Assembly: GCF_900143545.1 (NCBI RefSeq)
Contig: NZ_FREV01000003.1
Span: forward strand, 62,001-126,000
Length of the DNA stretch: 64,000 nucleotides
Source: Loktanella sp. Alg231-35
GTDB taxonomy: Bacteria > Pseudomonadota > Alphaproteobacteria > Rhodobacterales > Rhodobacteraceae
Reading direction: 5' to 3'
Shown here: positions 54,972 through 63,502 of the stretch, piece by piece
Layout of the letters: each line of letters opens with the position of its first letter
Position numbering within the stretch: the first letter of the stretch is position 1
The notes under the pieces: model-generated
What the model was told of the DNA's origin: nothing
The model's input: only the letters and a program-made list of their open reading frames with translations
Database searches by the model: none
Position numbers and translations under genes: made by a program

Positions 54972-55087
54972 GCTGTTTTTTTCTGCTTTTCGATGGTTGC
55001 AGAAATACCGATAAGCGCTGCTCCGATCATGCTGAAACACAGCAAAAGCTTAGACACTGGCTTGCCGGTGGCGATATCAATGGGCAT
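54968..55087 (-). CDS. 39-residue single-helix membrane peptide
   Basis: A short ORF, IDIATGKPVSK then the helix LLLCFSMIGAALIGISA and a basic tail EKQKKTA. It overlaps the Rrf2 gene by 11 bases and the CobW gene by four (ATGA), so it fits exactly into the chain of overlapping genes. GGGAA precedes its ATG. I recognise no family. The topology predicts one membrane span with a positively charged cytoplasmic end. It could be a small regulator of the NicO permease or merely a coupling ORF for CobW. Confidence 0.5.
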   Translation of the reverse strand: MPIDIATGKPVSKLLLCFSMIGAALIGISATIEKQKKTA

Positions 55088-55508
55088 GAGAAGGTTCCCG
55101 TTTTGTTGAATTTTGAATATCTGCAATCGTTGTTCGCGACAGACGCTCAACCAAGCTTTCCTCGATGTCCTTCATGATCTGAGAGACCTGAACCTCAAGG
55201 GATTGCGCCACCGAACATGTTCTGGCGTCGGTTTGCCCCCTCGGCGCGACAAAACTCTCGCCGAGTGCATCATAAACGTCCGCTAACGTGATGTGTTTCG
55301 TCTCGCGCGCCAATCGCCATCCCCCTGAGTGCCCACGTTCGGACAATAGCAAACCCGCCGAACGTAGTTTGCCCAGAACCCGCCGGACGACGACTGGATT
55401 GGTCCCAGCATGATCCGCGATGTCAGCAGATGTTTGAGCATCTTCGGTGTCAAATGCCATATGACTGAGTGTGTGCAGCGCCAAAGACAAACGCGAATTC
55501 CGCTTCAT
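55077..55508 (-). CDS. Rrf2-family transcriptional regulator
   Basis: A 143-residue winged-helix regulator (RLSLALHTLSHMAFD, NPVVVRRVLGKLRSAGL). Iron-sulfur Rrf2 proteins such as IscR or NsrR need three cysteines; here there is only one (RTCSVAQ), so a cluster is unlikely. The C-terminus ends in His (PSHAH), possibly metal-sensitive. GGAG supports the ATG at 55508 rather than one ten codons upstream. It leads the metal operon and lies beside the palindrome shared with the left operon, so it may be the regulator of both. Confidence 0.88.
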   Translation of the reverse strand: MKRNSRLSLALHTLSHMAFDTEDAQTSADIADHAGTNPVVVRRVLGKLRSAGLLLSERGHSGGWRLARETKHITLADVYDALGESFVAPRGQTDARTCSVAQSLEVQVSQIMKDIEESLVERLSRTTIADIQNSTKREPSHAH

Positions 55509-55540
55509 GTGACTGCTCCGTCCTCTGTAATCAGACACCC

Positions 55541-55557
55541 GTAACTGCTATTGTTAC
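55541..55557. promoter_or_regulatory. GTAAC-N7-GTTAC palindrome, right copy
   Basis: GTAAC-tgctatt-GTTAC, 33 bases upstream of the Rrf2 gene. It overlaps a second symmetric element ATTGT-t-ACAAT (55550-55560). Arms and spacing equal the copy at 48451-48467. Confidence 0.55.
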
Positions 55558-55558
55558 A

Positions 55559-55818
55559 ATAAGTCCACCGCTTGCATAGCCCTATGCAGCATTCTTCGGA
55601 AATCGACGCTAATTTAAAGCCGACCTTGGATTTGTAGGCGCTTCCGAGGTTGGATGGGCACTGGCGGAACCAAAAGTAATCCGTAACACTGGATGACCGA
55701 TCTGGCGATCAGTGTTGCCATGTCGCGATAGGGGTGCTGCACATGCAAAGTAATGCTGCGCTAGCGAAGGTGGAAAACCCAATGGCAGGTTTGTCCCGTA
55801 ACACCGCCATTCATCGCC
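55559..55818. other. Intergenic region at the right border of the metal module
   Basis: About 260 bp without a recognisable gene. A 35-codon minus-strand ORF (55614-55721, starting MATLIARSVIQCYG) is present but matches nothing I know. No insertion-sequence ends or direct repeats were evident by eye. Confidence 0.4.
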
Positions 55819-56292
55819 CTAACGCAACCCCGTTTCCTCCAACAATCCCAGCCGCTTGGCCTCATAATAGTAGCCACGCGCGTACCAACTCACTGCCTCT
55901 GCCTCGTCCCCGCCTGACACCAGCCATGCACCGCGCAGATACCGACCGGCGTAGATCAGATTGGTTTCGGCATCCAGTAGGCCTTCGGGCGATCCACGAT
56001 GGCCCATGCTGCGCGCAGTTTCGGGCAAGATTTGCATCAACCCATAGTAGGGCCCATTGCGCGCCCAAGGGCGGTGCGTGCTTTCGCGAATGATCACCCG
56101 GTGCAGCAAGGTCACCGGGATATCATGCACGCCAGCGTATTTGTTGATCAGCGCACGCAATTCCGGGGTTTCGTTGGGGTAAAGCGGGATGTCGGCCGCG
56201 CGGCTTGTTGGGCGGTGCCGATCCCGCCTGCGGCCACAGGCGCTTAGGCCCGCTGCAACGGTTATCATGATCATCTGACGTCGAATTAACAT
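55819..56292 (-). CDS. Lipoprotein lytic transglycosylase (SLT domain)
   Basis: A 157-residue putative lipoprotein (MIMITVAAGLSAC with a lipobox ending at Cys) with an SLT-type muramidase domain: catalytic Glu in VIIRESTHRPWARNG, GLMQILPETAR and the terminal SWYARGYYYEA region. It cleaves peptidoglycan glycan strands in the periplasm. I chose the ATG at 56292, because a start at 56352 adds 20 non-signal-like residues. It follows hisH by 75 bases on the same strand. Confidence 0.88.
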   Translation of the reverse strand: MLIRRQMIMITVAAGLSACGRRRDRHRPTSRAADIPLYPNETPELRALINKYAGVHDIPVTLLHRVIIRESTHRPWARNGPYYGLMQILPETARSMGHRGSPEGLLDAETNLIYAGRYLRGAWLVSGGDEAEAVSWYARGYYYEAKRLGLLEETGLR

Positions 56293-56367
56293 ATGCTCTG
56301 CCCTTTGATTATATTTTGGACAGACCATCGTTTCGCCAGCCTTGCTATGCAATAGCGCAGTCAGAGA

Positions 56368-57006
56368 TCAGGGCGTCCACGTCAGAAAATTGCCGATCAT
56401 GCGCAATCCTGCGCCTTGGCTTTTCTCAGGGTGGAACTGCGTGCCGATCATTGTGTCGCGCCCGATAATGGCCGTGACTTCGCCCGCATAATCGACATGC
56501 GCCAGCCGCTCGGTGGGGTCGGTCACGTCCATCGCATAAGAATGCACGAAATAGGCGTGATCGCCCGATGTGATCCCGTCAAGCACAGGGTGCGGATGAT
56601 CAATCACCAGATCGTTCCAACCCATATGCGGCACCTTAAGCGTCGGATCGGCAGGTGCGATCTTGCGGATATTCCCCGCAATCCAACCAAAGCCAGGTGT
56701 CTCTTCATGCTCGTGGCCGGTCGTGGCCATCATCTGCATGCCCACGCAGATACCCATAAAGGGGCGGGCACGCTGGGTCACAGCCTCAACAATTGCTTCG
56801 GCCAAACCGGTGCGCGCAAAAAGCTCTGCCCGGCAATGGGGGAATGCACCGTCGCCGGGCAGCACGATACGGTCTGCCGCAGCCACAACGTCGGGGTCCG
56901 AAGTCACGACAATGGGGCCGGCGCCCACCTCTGCCGCCATCCGTTCAAAGGCCTTCTGGGCAGAGTGCAGGTTGCCGCTGTCGTAGTCGACAAGCGCGGT
57001 TGTCAT
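56368..57006 (-). CDS. hisH: Imidazole glycerol phosphate synthase, glutaminase subunit
   Basis: Class I glutamine amidotransferase that feeds ammonia to HisF. The 212-residue protein has the nucleophile Cys in GICVGMQMM and the His/Glu pair in GTQFHPEKS. It begins with [21 protein letters not shown]. The start overlaps the hisB stop by four bases (ATGA). Its partner hisF is about 10 kb downstream. Confidence 0.97.
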   Translation of the reverse strand: MTTALVDYDSGNLHSAQKAFERMAAEVGAGPIVVTSDPDVVAAADRIVLPGDGAFPHCRAELFARTGLAEAIVEAVTQRARPFMGICVGMQMMATTGHEHEETPGFGWIAGNIRKIAPADPTLKVPHMGWNDLVIDHPHPVLDGITSGDHAYFVHSYAMDVTDPTERLAHVDYAGEVTAIIGRDTMIGTQFHPEKSQGAGLRMIGNFLTWTP

Positions 57007-57590
57007 AGGCTGCCCTTGGTGGACGGGATGGCGTCAGCCTTGCGTGGGTCGGTTTCAACCGCTTCACGTAGGGCGCGTGCCACGGCCTTAAACGCGGCTT
57101 CGGCGATGTGGTGGGCGTTAAAACCATGCAGCTTATCGATGTGCAGCGTGATGCCGCCATGAGTGCTGAGCGCTTGAAAGAACTCGCGGACCAGTTCGGT
57201 ATCAAACGTGCCGATCTTGCCAAACGGCAGATCAAGATTGCAGATCAGATAAGGCCGCGCGGAAAGGTCCAGCGCGCAGCGCACCTGCGCATCATCCATG
57301 GCAAGGTGACAAGACCCATAGCGGCGGATGCCGCGTTTGTCGCCCAATGCATTTGTCAGGGCCTGACCTAGTGCAATGCCGACATCCTCCACGGTGTGGT
57401 GATCATCAATGTGCAGATCACCCTGCGCGCGGATGGTCATGTCGATCAACGCGTGGCGCGACAGTTGATCCAGCATGTGGTCAAAGAAACCCACGCCGGT
57501 CTGATTGTCATATTGCCCGGTCCCATCGAGGTTGATGGTGACGGTGATATCCGTCTCGGCCGTTTGCCGTTTGATCGTCGCTGTGCGCAT
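57003..57590 (-). CDS. hisB: Imidazoleglycerol-phosphate dehydratase
   Basis: Manganese enzyme that dehydrates imidazole glycerol phosphate. The 195-residue single-function form has the metal-ligand His clusters [14 protein letters not shown] and [16 protein letters not shown], and [15 protein letters not shown] near residue 38. The start [14 protein letters not shown] at 57590 matches the family; longer frames run into the upstream region. It is the first gene of the hisB-hisH block. Confidence 0.97.
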   Translation of the reverse strand: MRTATIKRQTAETDITVTINLDGTGQYDNQTGVGFFDHMLDQLSRHALIDMTIRAQGDLHIDDHHTVEDVGIALGQALTNALGDKRGIRRYGSCHLAMDDAQVRCALDLSARPYLICNLDLPFGKIGTFDTELVREFFQALSTHGGITLHIDKLHGFNAHHIAEAAFKAVARALREAVETDPRKADAIPSTKGSL

Positions 57591-57735
57591 CGCTCGCGTC
57601 CTTTGTTTTCTACGTGCTCTATAGGGGCAAGCGGAGCAGGGGCCAAGCCTGTCTAAATTCCGTTGTGTCTTTTCAGCAAAATTTAAGTTTTGGATTCTTA
57701 TGGTGACGGCAGCTGTCACATATCAGGAGAATCCG

Positions 57736-58506
57736 ATGAAAGCCCTCATCCTACGCCACGATGCACAAGACGCGATCGCAACTTCGCAAGCGCTTGCCGA
57801 CAAAGGGTTTCAGATCCTTTGCGTGGATACCCTGTCCGTTGCACATGCGTAGATCCGCATGGATACGGTTGACCTTGTGGTTTTGGATGAACGTGTTGAG
57901 GGGCAGCTGACCCATGCGATCGCGCTGTCAGGTGAGCGCAAAAACCCTTATCAGAGCGCGATCATGCTGACCGACCGGCCCGGTGCGGACAGTGATGATC
58001 TTTATGATCTGATCCCCAGTCTTTATGCGCTCGTCGGTACGGATGTTAAGGCCAATATGTTAGGAAAATTGGCGTTCTCTGCGGTCAGCAACTTGGATAT
58101 GATTGCCTCACGGGTTGATCGACAGATTGCGGCTGAAAAGGCGGAACTTGACCTGATCGAACCTGCTGAGATTGCAGTTGAAGAAACAGCGGCGGACGCG
58201 CTGTTCCTTGATGCGGCGATGTTGGTGACACCTGACGATGATGGCGAAAGTGGCGCACCTGCCTGTGCAGATATCGCCATCGTCGCCCCTGCGATGGCAG
58301 AAATTGCAGCGGCGGGGACTGTGCCGCTTGAAAAGATCCCAGATGTCGTGATTGCAGAAGCCGTGACTGCTCCGACCGAAGTGGCGCCGCTTGAGAAGGT
58401 CGAAGATGCTGTGATGGCCGAGGTTGCAGCACTGTTCCGCAGTCATCCGCTATCGCATCTGGCAGGCGGGCAGCGCCCTGCGGCGGCACAGGCGCAAGCG
58501 TCATAG
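57736..58506 (+). pseudogene. Receiver-like protein gene interrupted by an in-frame TAG
   Basis: A good ribosome-binding site (AGGAGA) precedes an ATG at 57736 (KALILRHDAQDAIATSQALADKG). The frame stops at a TAG after 38 codons (57850-57852) and then continues open to 58506 in the same frame, with an ATG only six bases after the stop. Both parts read like one degenerate receiver domain: ILCVDT then TVDLVVLDERV and SAIMLTDR, followed by an Ala/Glu-rich tail. The stop may be a recent nonsense mutation (for example from CAG), or the downstream 215-residue part may be made by reinitiation. Confidence 0.65.
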
Positions 58507-58570
58507 GGCTGTGGCGCTGTGGTTGTCGTAGGATGAGTATCTCAAGGGTTCTACCGCTCACCTAACGATA

Positions 58571-58613
58571 GAAAACCAAAAGGCCGCAGCAGATGCTGCG
58601 GCCTTTTGGTTTT
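58571..58613. terminator. Strong bidirectional terminator next to tRNA-Gly
   Basis: Near-perfect stem AACCAAAAGGCCGCAGC-agat-GCTGCGGCCTTTTGGTT, with A- and T-runs on the two sides. It ends the receiver-like gene transcript on the plus strand and the tRNA transcript on the minus strand. Confidence 0.93.
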
Positions 58614-58618
58614 CGAAA

Positions 58619-58693
58619 TGGAGCGGGCGATGAGATTCGAACTCACGACCCTAACCTTGGCAAGGTTATGCTCTACCCCTGAGCTACGCCCGC
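58619..58693 (-). tRNA. tRNA-Gly (anticodon GCC)
   Basis: Acceptor stem GCGGGCG/CGCCCGC, D-arm GCTCAGGGGTAGAGC, anticodon stem-loop ACCTTGCCAAGGT with GCC, T-loop GTTCGAATC and an encoded CCA. Seen directly in the minus strand. Confidence 0.97.
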
Positions 58694-58774
58694 ATCCGTT
58701 TCGTTGGGCTGATCTATAAAGACTCACCTAATCTTGCAAGACCAAAATCACCGCCAATTGCAGTTTTTCCGTGC

Positions 58775-59608
58775 TTACCCGCCGTCTTTCGCGTGATCGG
58801 CCATGTCATAGCCGCCGTAAATGCGCACATCGGGCAGCCCGACATCTTCGCTGTGCAAGATTACTCCGTCATCGGCCAATAATGCGATGCCATAGGCGCC
58901 CGGTTCATTTGATGACAGGTGTGAATTGGGTGTTTGCAGTTCCAGCACGCCTTGATGGCAGGGGCTTTTGAACATTGTCCAGGGTACGCCCCGCGCATTG
59001 CCCGAAATCGTGCGGTGGATATGGCCGCAGATCAGGTGCAGATTGCCGTGGCTTGCAAGCAGATCAAGCAGCGCACGCCCGTCGGCCAGCATGATGCGGT
59101 CCATACCTGTGATGCCGGTTTGAAAGGGGGGATGGTGAATGCAGACAAGGGCATGCCGCCCGCCGCGCGTTTCAAGTGCTGCAGTCAGAAAGGCAAGACG
59201 ATCAGCGCAGAGCTTGCCACTGTGATGCCCGGCAACATAGGGCGGGCCATCCAGCGAATCGAGTGTGATGATCCGGTGGTTGCCCAGGTCCATCACCTGT
59301 TGGATATGCCCTGCAGGGCTTTGTGATGCATCCGGGAACACCTCCAGAAAGGCGTCACGGCGGTCATGATTGCCCAGCATTGGAAGGACTGGAACAGGGA
59401 TTTGCGCCAGCAGCAGTTTGAGCGCTTGGTATTCAGCCGCCGTGCCGTGATGCGTCAAATCCCCCAGCAATACCATGGCGGCTGCATCCGCATGATCGGC
59501 AAGGGTCGCATCAAGCACAGCTTGCAACCGTGCCGCCGGATCAAGCCCGATGATCGTCTCGCCCGGCGCACAGATATGCAGATCACTGATGAACAAGACT
59601 TTCTGCAT
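58775..59608 (-). CDS. Metallophosphoesterase, class III cyclic-nucleotide phosphodiesterase-like
   Basis: A 277-residue dinuclear-metal phosphoesterase with all motifs: DLH (residues 9-11), GDLTH, GNHD, CIHHPP and GHIHR. This layout is that of CpdA (3',5'-cAMP phosphodiesterase) and of glycerophosphodiesterase GpdQ-like enzymes. The substrate cannot be set from sequence, but cAMP would give a link with the cyclic-nucleotide-binding protein at 12.1 kb; that link is speculative. It ends the pyc-VOC transcription unit. Confidence 0.88.
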   Translation of the reverse strand: MQKVLFISDLHICAPGETIIGLDPAARLQAVLDATLADHADAAAMVLLGDLTHHGTAAEYQALKLLLAQIPVPVLPMLGNHDRRDAFLEVFPDASQSPAGHIQQVMDLGNHRIITLDSLDGPPYVAGHHSGKLCADRLAFLTAALETRGGRHALVCIHHPPFQTGITGMDRIMLADGRALLDLLASHGNLHLICGHIHRTISGNARGVPWTMFKSPCHQGVLELQTPNSHLSSNEPGAYGIALLADDGVILHSEDVGLPDVRIYGGYDMADHAKDGG

Positions 59609-59612
59609 GGAG

Positions 59613-60002
59613 CTACCTCTTAAATCTGATCAAATCCCAACGATTGCCGAATGGATCAGAAAAAACCGCGACTTGTCCATAGGGTTCGTCACGCGGGGCT
59701 TCTTCGAAGGTCACGCCATTGGCGCGCATCGCTGCATAATCGCGCGCGAAATCATCCGTTTGCAGGAACAGCCAGACGCGGCCACCACCTTGTTGGCCAA
59801 TCGCCGCGATCTGATCGTCGCCCAAGGCCTTGGCCAGCAAGAACGCCGTTTGCGCGCCGGCGGGGGCGACCCGCACCCAGCGTTTGCCGCCCCCTAGATC
59901 GGTATCCTCCAACAGATCAAAGCCCATCTGCCCTACAAAAAAAGCGATGCCCGCGGCGTAATCGGGCACCAGAATGGACAGCAGAGCGAGGTTCTGGGTC
60001 AC
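59613..60002 (-). CDS. VOC-family (glyoxalase-like) protein
   Basis: A 129-residue protein with two beta-alpha-beta-beta-beta modules of the vicinal-oxygen-chelate fold: LLSILVPDYAAGIAFFVGQMGFDLLED, WLFLQTDDFARDYAAMRANGV and a terminal FSDPFGNRWDLI, a common end motif. Enzyme activity is not deducible. It starts with GTG overlapping the pyruvate carboxylase stop (GTGA) and precedes the phosphoesterase gene by four bases, so the three are an operon. Confidence 0.87.
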   Translation of the reverse strand: MTQNLALLSILVPDYAAGIAFFVGQMGFDLLEDTDLGGGKRWVRVAPAGAQTAFLLAKALGDDQIAAIGQQGGGRVWLFLQTDDFARDYAAMRANGVTFEEAPRDEPYGQVAVFSDPFGNRWDLIRFKR

Positions 60003-63000
60003 TCGAACTCGATCAGCAGATCTTTGGCGTCAATCTGCCCACCGGCCTGCACATGCACTGCCTTCACCACCGCATCGCGTTCTGCGTGAATTCCAGTTTC
60101 CATCTTCATGGCCTCAATGGTCAGCAGTAGATCGCCTTCTTTGACCTCGTTGCCCGCGATTGCCGCAACGGTGGCCACAACGCCGGGCATTGGCGCACCG
60201 ATATGGTTGGCGTTGCCCGCTTCGGCCTTGGGTCGCGAGATTTTTTCAGAGGCCGCAAGGCGGTTCATCACACGAATGGTGCGCGGTTGGCCGTTCAGTT
60301 CAAAGAAGACTTTCACTTCGCCGTCTTCGTTCATGTCCGCTACAGCCTGCAGCCGGATTTCAAGGATTTTGCCGGGGTCAATCTCGGCAACAATCTCTTC
60401 GCCCGGTTCCATTCCGTAAAAGAACGTGCGCGTGGGCAAGGTGCGAACCGGGCCATAGGTCCGGTGGCGGCCCATGTAATCAAGGAACACCTTAGGGTAC
60501 ATCAGATACCCGTTGAGGTCCTCATCATCGATGGCCATGCCGTCGAGTTGTGCTGCGAGGTCCGCGCGCGTTGCATCAAGATCAACAGGTTTGAGCGATT
60601 TGCCGGGCCGCGCGGTAATCGGCTTGTCGCCTTTCAGTGCTTTTTTCTGGATTGCCTTGGGCCAGCCACCGGGCGGTTGGCCCAGATCGCCGCGCAGCAT
60701 ATCCACAACGCTATCGGGAAAGACCACGTCAACGTCCGGGTCTTCGACCTGCGACCGCGTCAGGTTCTGGCTGACCATCATCAGGGCCATATCGCCGACC
60801 ACCTTGGATGATGGCGTGACCTTTACGATATCACCGAACATCGCGTTCACATCGGCATAGGTCTGGGCCACCTCGTGCCAGCGTTCTTCCAATCCCAGCG
60901 ACCGGGCTTGCGCCTTGAGGTTGGTGAACTGGCCACCGGGCATTTCATGCAAATAGACTTCGGACGCGGGCGCCTGCAGCCCGCTTTCAAAGGCTGCGTA
61001 ATGCGCGCGGACCTGTTCGAAATAGTTGCTGATCTCGCGGATCGCCGCGATATCAAGGCCGGTGTCGCGGGTATCGCCCTTCAGCGCCTCAGCAATCGAC
61101 CCCAATGTCGGTTGCGACGTGTTGCCTGACAGCGCATCCATCGCCGCATCTACACAGTCAACCCCGGCCGCCGAGGCCGCCAATACGGTCGCAATCGCCG
61201 CACCCGAGGTGTCATGGGTGTGGAAGTGGATCGGCAGGTTGGTTTCGTCTTTCAACGCTTTGACCAATGCCGTGGCTGCGGCAGGTTTTAGCAGGCCTGC
61301 CATATCCTTGAGGCCCAGCACATGCGCGCCTGCGGCCTCCAATTCCTTGGCCATGCCGACATAGTACTTCAGATCGTATTTTGACCGGGCCGGGTCGAGC
61401 AGATCGCCAGTATAGCAGATCGTGCCCTCGCAGACCTTCTCGGCCTTGATCACCGCGTCCATTGCCACGCGCATGTTTTCGACCCAATTGAGGCTGTCGA
61501 ACACGCGGAACACATCGACGCCGGAACTGGCCGCCTGTGCCACAAAGTTCTGCACGACATTGTCAGGATAATTGGTGTAACCCACCCCGTTTGAGGCGCG
61601 CAGCAGCATTTGTGTCATGATGTTCGGCATAGCCTTGCGGATATCGCGCAGGCGCTGCCAGGGGCATTCCTGCAGGAATCGGTAGGCTACATCAAACGTC
61701 GCGCCACCCCAGCATTCAACGCTGAACAGCTGGTGCATATTGGCGGCATAGGCAGGTGCTGCCTTGATCATATCGATGGAGCGCATGCGTGTCGCCAGCA
61801 GCGATTGGTGCCCGTCGCGCATCGTTGTATCGGTGATCAGCAGTTGCTTTTGGTCGCGCATCCAATCGGCCACGGCCGCTGGCCCGAACTGGTCCAGAAT
61901 ATTGCGGGTACCGGGGGTGATGTCTGTTGTTGGCTTCACCGGTTGGCGGGGTGGTTTGACGTCCGCGGCAGGGCGCTGTCGTCCGGCGGTTTCAGGATGC
62001 CCGTTCACGGTGATATCCGCGATGTATGTCAGGATCTTGGTTGCCCGGTCGCGCCGTTTGGTGAAGTTGAAAAGGTTCGGTGTCTCATCAATAAATTTGG
62101 TGTGATATTCATTGCTGAGGAAGACCGGGTGCTTAAGCAGGTTTTCGACAAAGGCGATGTTGGTCGATACGCCACGAATACGGAATTCGCGCAAGGCGCG
62201 GTCCATACGTGCAATCGACATTTCAGGTGTGGGCGCGCGCGCGGTCACTTTGGTCAGCAAGCTGTCATAGTAGCGCGTGATCACGGCGCCGGAATAGGCC
62301 GTGCCGCCGTCCAGACGGATGCCGGGGCCAGTGGCCGAACGGTACATCTGGATGCGCCCATAGTCGGGGATGAAGTTGTTTTGCGGGTCTTCGGTTGTTA
62401 CGCGGCACTGCAGCGCGTGGCCGTCCAGTTTCACGTCATATTGCGACGCGCAGCCTGTGGCCTCGACCAGTGATTTGCCTTCTGCGATCAGGATTTGCGC
62501 ACGCACGATGTCGATCCCCGTGACCTCTTCGGTCACGGTATGCTCTACCTGCACGCGCGGATTTACTTCGATAAAGTAGAATTCGCCGCTGTCCATATCC
62601 ATGAGGAATTCGACGGTGCCAGCACATTCATAGTTCACATGTTGGCAGATTTTCTTGCCCAGATTGCAAATTTGTTCGCGCTGAGTGCCGCTCAAATACG
62701 GGGCAGGCGCGCGCTCAACCACCTTTTGGTTGCGGCGCTGCACGGAACAATCCCGTTCCCATAGGTGGTAAATTTGGCCGTGGCTATCGCCGAGGATTTG
62801 CACTTCAACGTGGCGTGCGCGCATGATCATCTTTTCCAGATAACCTTCGCCGTTGCCAAATGCGGCTTCAGCTTCGCGACGACCTTCGAGCACCTTTTCT
62901 TCCAGCTCATCCTCGGACATGATTGGGCGCATGCCGCGTCCGCCGCCGCCCCAAGAAGCCTTAAGCATAAGGGGATAACCGACCTTTGCCGCTTCTTTTT

Positions 63001-63442
63001 TGATGGCCTTCATGTCATCGCCAAGCACTTCGGTTGCAGGGATAACAGGCACACCTGCCTCGATCGCGACACGCCGCGCGCTGGCTTTGTCACCCAATGC
63101 GCGCATGGTTTCGGCCTTGGGGCCGATAAAGGTGATGCCGTTGGCCGCACAGGCATCCACAAATTCCGGATTCTCAGAAAGCAGGCCATAGCCGGGGTGG
63201 ATCGCATCCGCGCCAGACATCTTGGCCACGCGGATAATTTCATCAATCGACAGGTAGGCGGCAACGGGGCCTAGGTCTTCGCCGATGCGATACGCCTCAT
63301 CCGCTTTGAAGCGGTGCAGACCCAGTTTGTCCTCTTCTGCAAAGACCGCGACGGTCTTCTTACCCATCTCATTGGCGGCACGCATAATGCGGATCGCAAT
63401 CTCGCCGCGGTTGGCAATTAGGATTTTGTTAAACTCGGTCAT
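59999..63442 (-). CDS. pyc: Pyruvate carboxylase
   Basis: Biotin enzyme that carboxylates pyruvate to oxaloacetate and refills the TCA cycle. The 1147-residue single chain has the biotin carboxylase domain (about 1-460, beginning FNKILIANRGEIAIRI, ATP loop KASWGGGGRGMR), the carboxyltransferase domain (about 540-820, TTMRDGHQSLLATR, HTHDTSG) and the C-terminal biotinyl domain with the lysine in IEAMKMET. AAGGAG supports the ATG at 63442. It is the first gene of an operon with the VOC and phosphoesterase genes. Confidence 0.98.
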   Translation of the reverse strand: MTEFNKILIANRGEIAIRIMRAANEMGKKTVAVFAEEDKLGLHRFKADEAYRIGEDLGPVAAYLSIDEIIRVAKMSGADAIHPGYGLLSENPEFVDACAANGITFIGPKAETMRALGDKASARRVAIEAGVPVIPATEVLGDDMKAIKKEAAKVGYPLMLKASWGGGGRGMRPIMSEDELEEKVLEGRREAEAAFGNGEGYLEKMIMRARHVEVQILGDSHGQIYHLWERDCSVQRRNQKVVERAPAPYLSGTQREQICNLGKKICQHVNYECAGTVEFLMDMDSGEFYFIEVNPRVQVEHTVTEEVTGIDIVRAQILIAEGKSLVEATGCASQYDVKLDGHALQCRVTTEDPQNNFIPDYGRIQMYRSATGPGIRLDGGTAYSGAVITRYYDSLLTKVTARAPTPEMSIARMDRALREFRIRGVSTNIAFVENLLKHPVFLSNEYHTKFIDETPNLFNFTKRRDRATKILTYIADITVNGHPETAGRQRPAADVKPPRQPVKPTTDITPGTRNILDQFGPAAVADWMRDQKQLLITDTTMRDGHQSLLATRMRSIDMIKAAPAYAANMHQLFSVECWGGATFDVAYRFLQECPWQRLRDIRKAMPNIMTQMLLRASNGVGYTNYPDNVVQNFVAQAASSGVDVFRVFDSLNWVENMRVAMDAVIKAEKVCEGTICYTGDLLDPARSKYDLKYYVGMAKELEAAGAHVLGLKDMAGLLKPAAATALVKALKDETNLPIHFHTHDTSGAAIATVLAASAAGVDCVDAAMDALSGNTSQPTLGSIAEALKGDTRDTGLDIAAIREISNYFEQVRAHYAAFESGLQAPASEVYLHEMPGGQFTNLKAQARSLGLEERWHEVAQTYADVNAMFGDIVKVTPSSKVVGDMALMMVSQNLTRSQVEDPDVDVVFPDSVVDMLRGDLGQPPGGWPKAIQKKALKGDKPITARPGKSLKPVDLDATRADLAAQLDGMAIDDEDLNGYLMYPKVFLDYMGRHRTYGPVRTLPTRTFFYGMEPGEEIVAEIDPGKILEIRLQAVADMNEDGEVKVFFELNGQPRTIRVMNRLAASEKISRPKAEAGNANHIGAPMPGVVATVAAIAGNEVKEGDLLLTIEAMKMETGIHAERDAVVKAVHVQAGGQIDAKDLLIEFE

Positions 63443-63502
63443 GGCAGTCTCCTTCGCAGTTGCAGCACTCGTATGCGGCAAATGACGTGGCGTCCATAAC
63501 GA

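Noticed and set aside
55614..55721. 35-codon minus-strand ORF at the border of the metal module, considered as a transposase remnant
   Set aside because: No transposase motif, terminal inverted repeats or target duplications were visible; too short to support a gene call.
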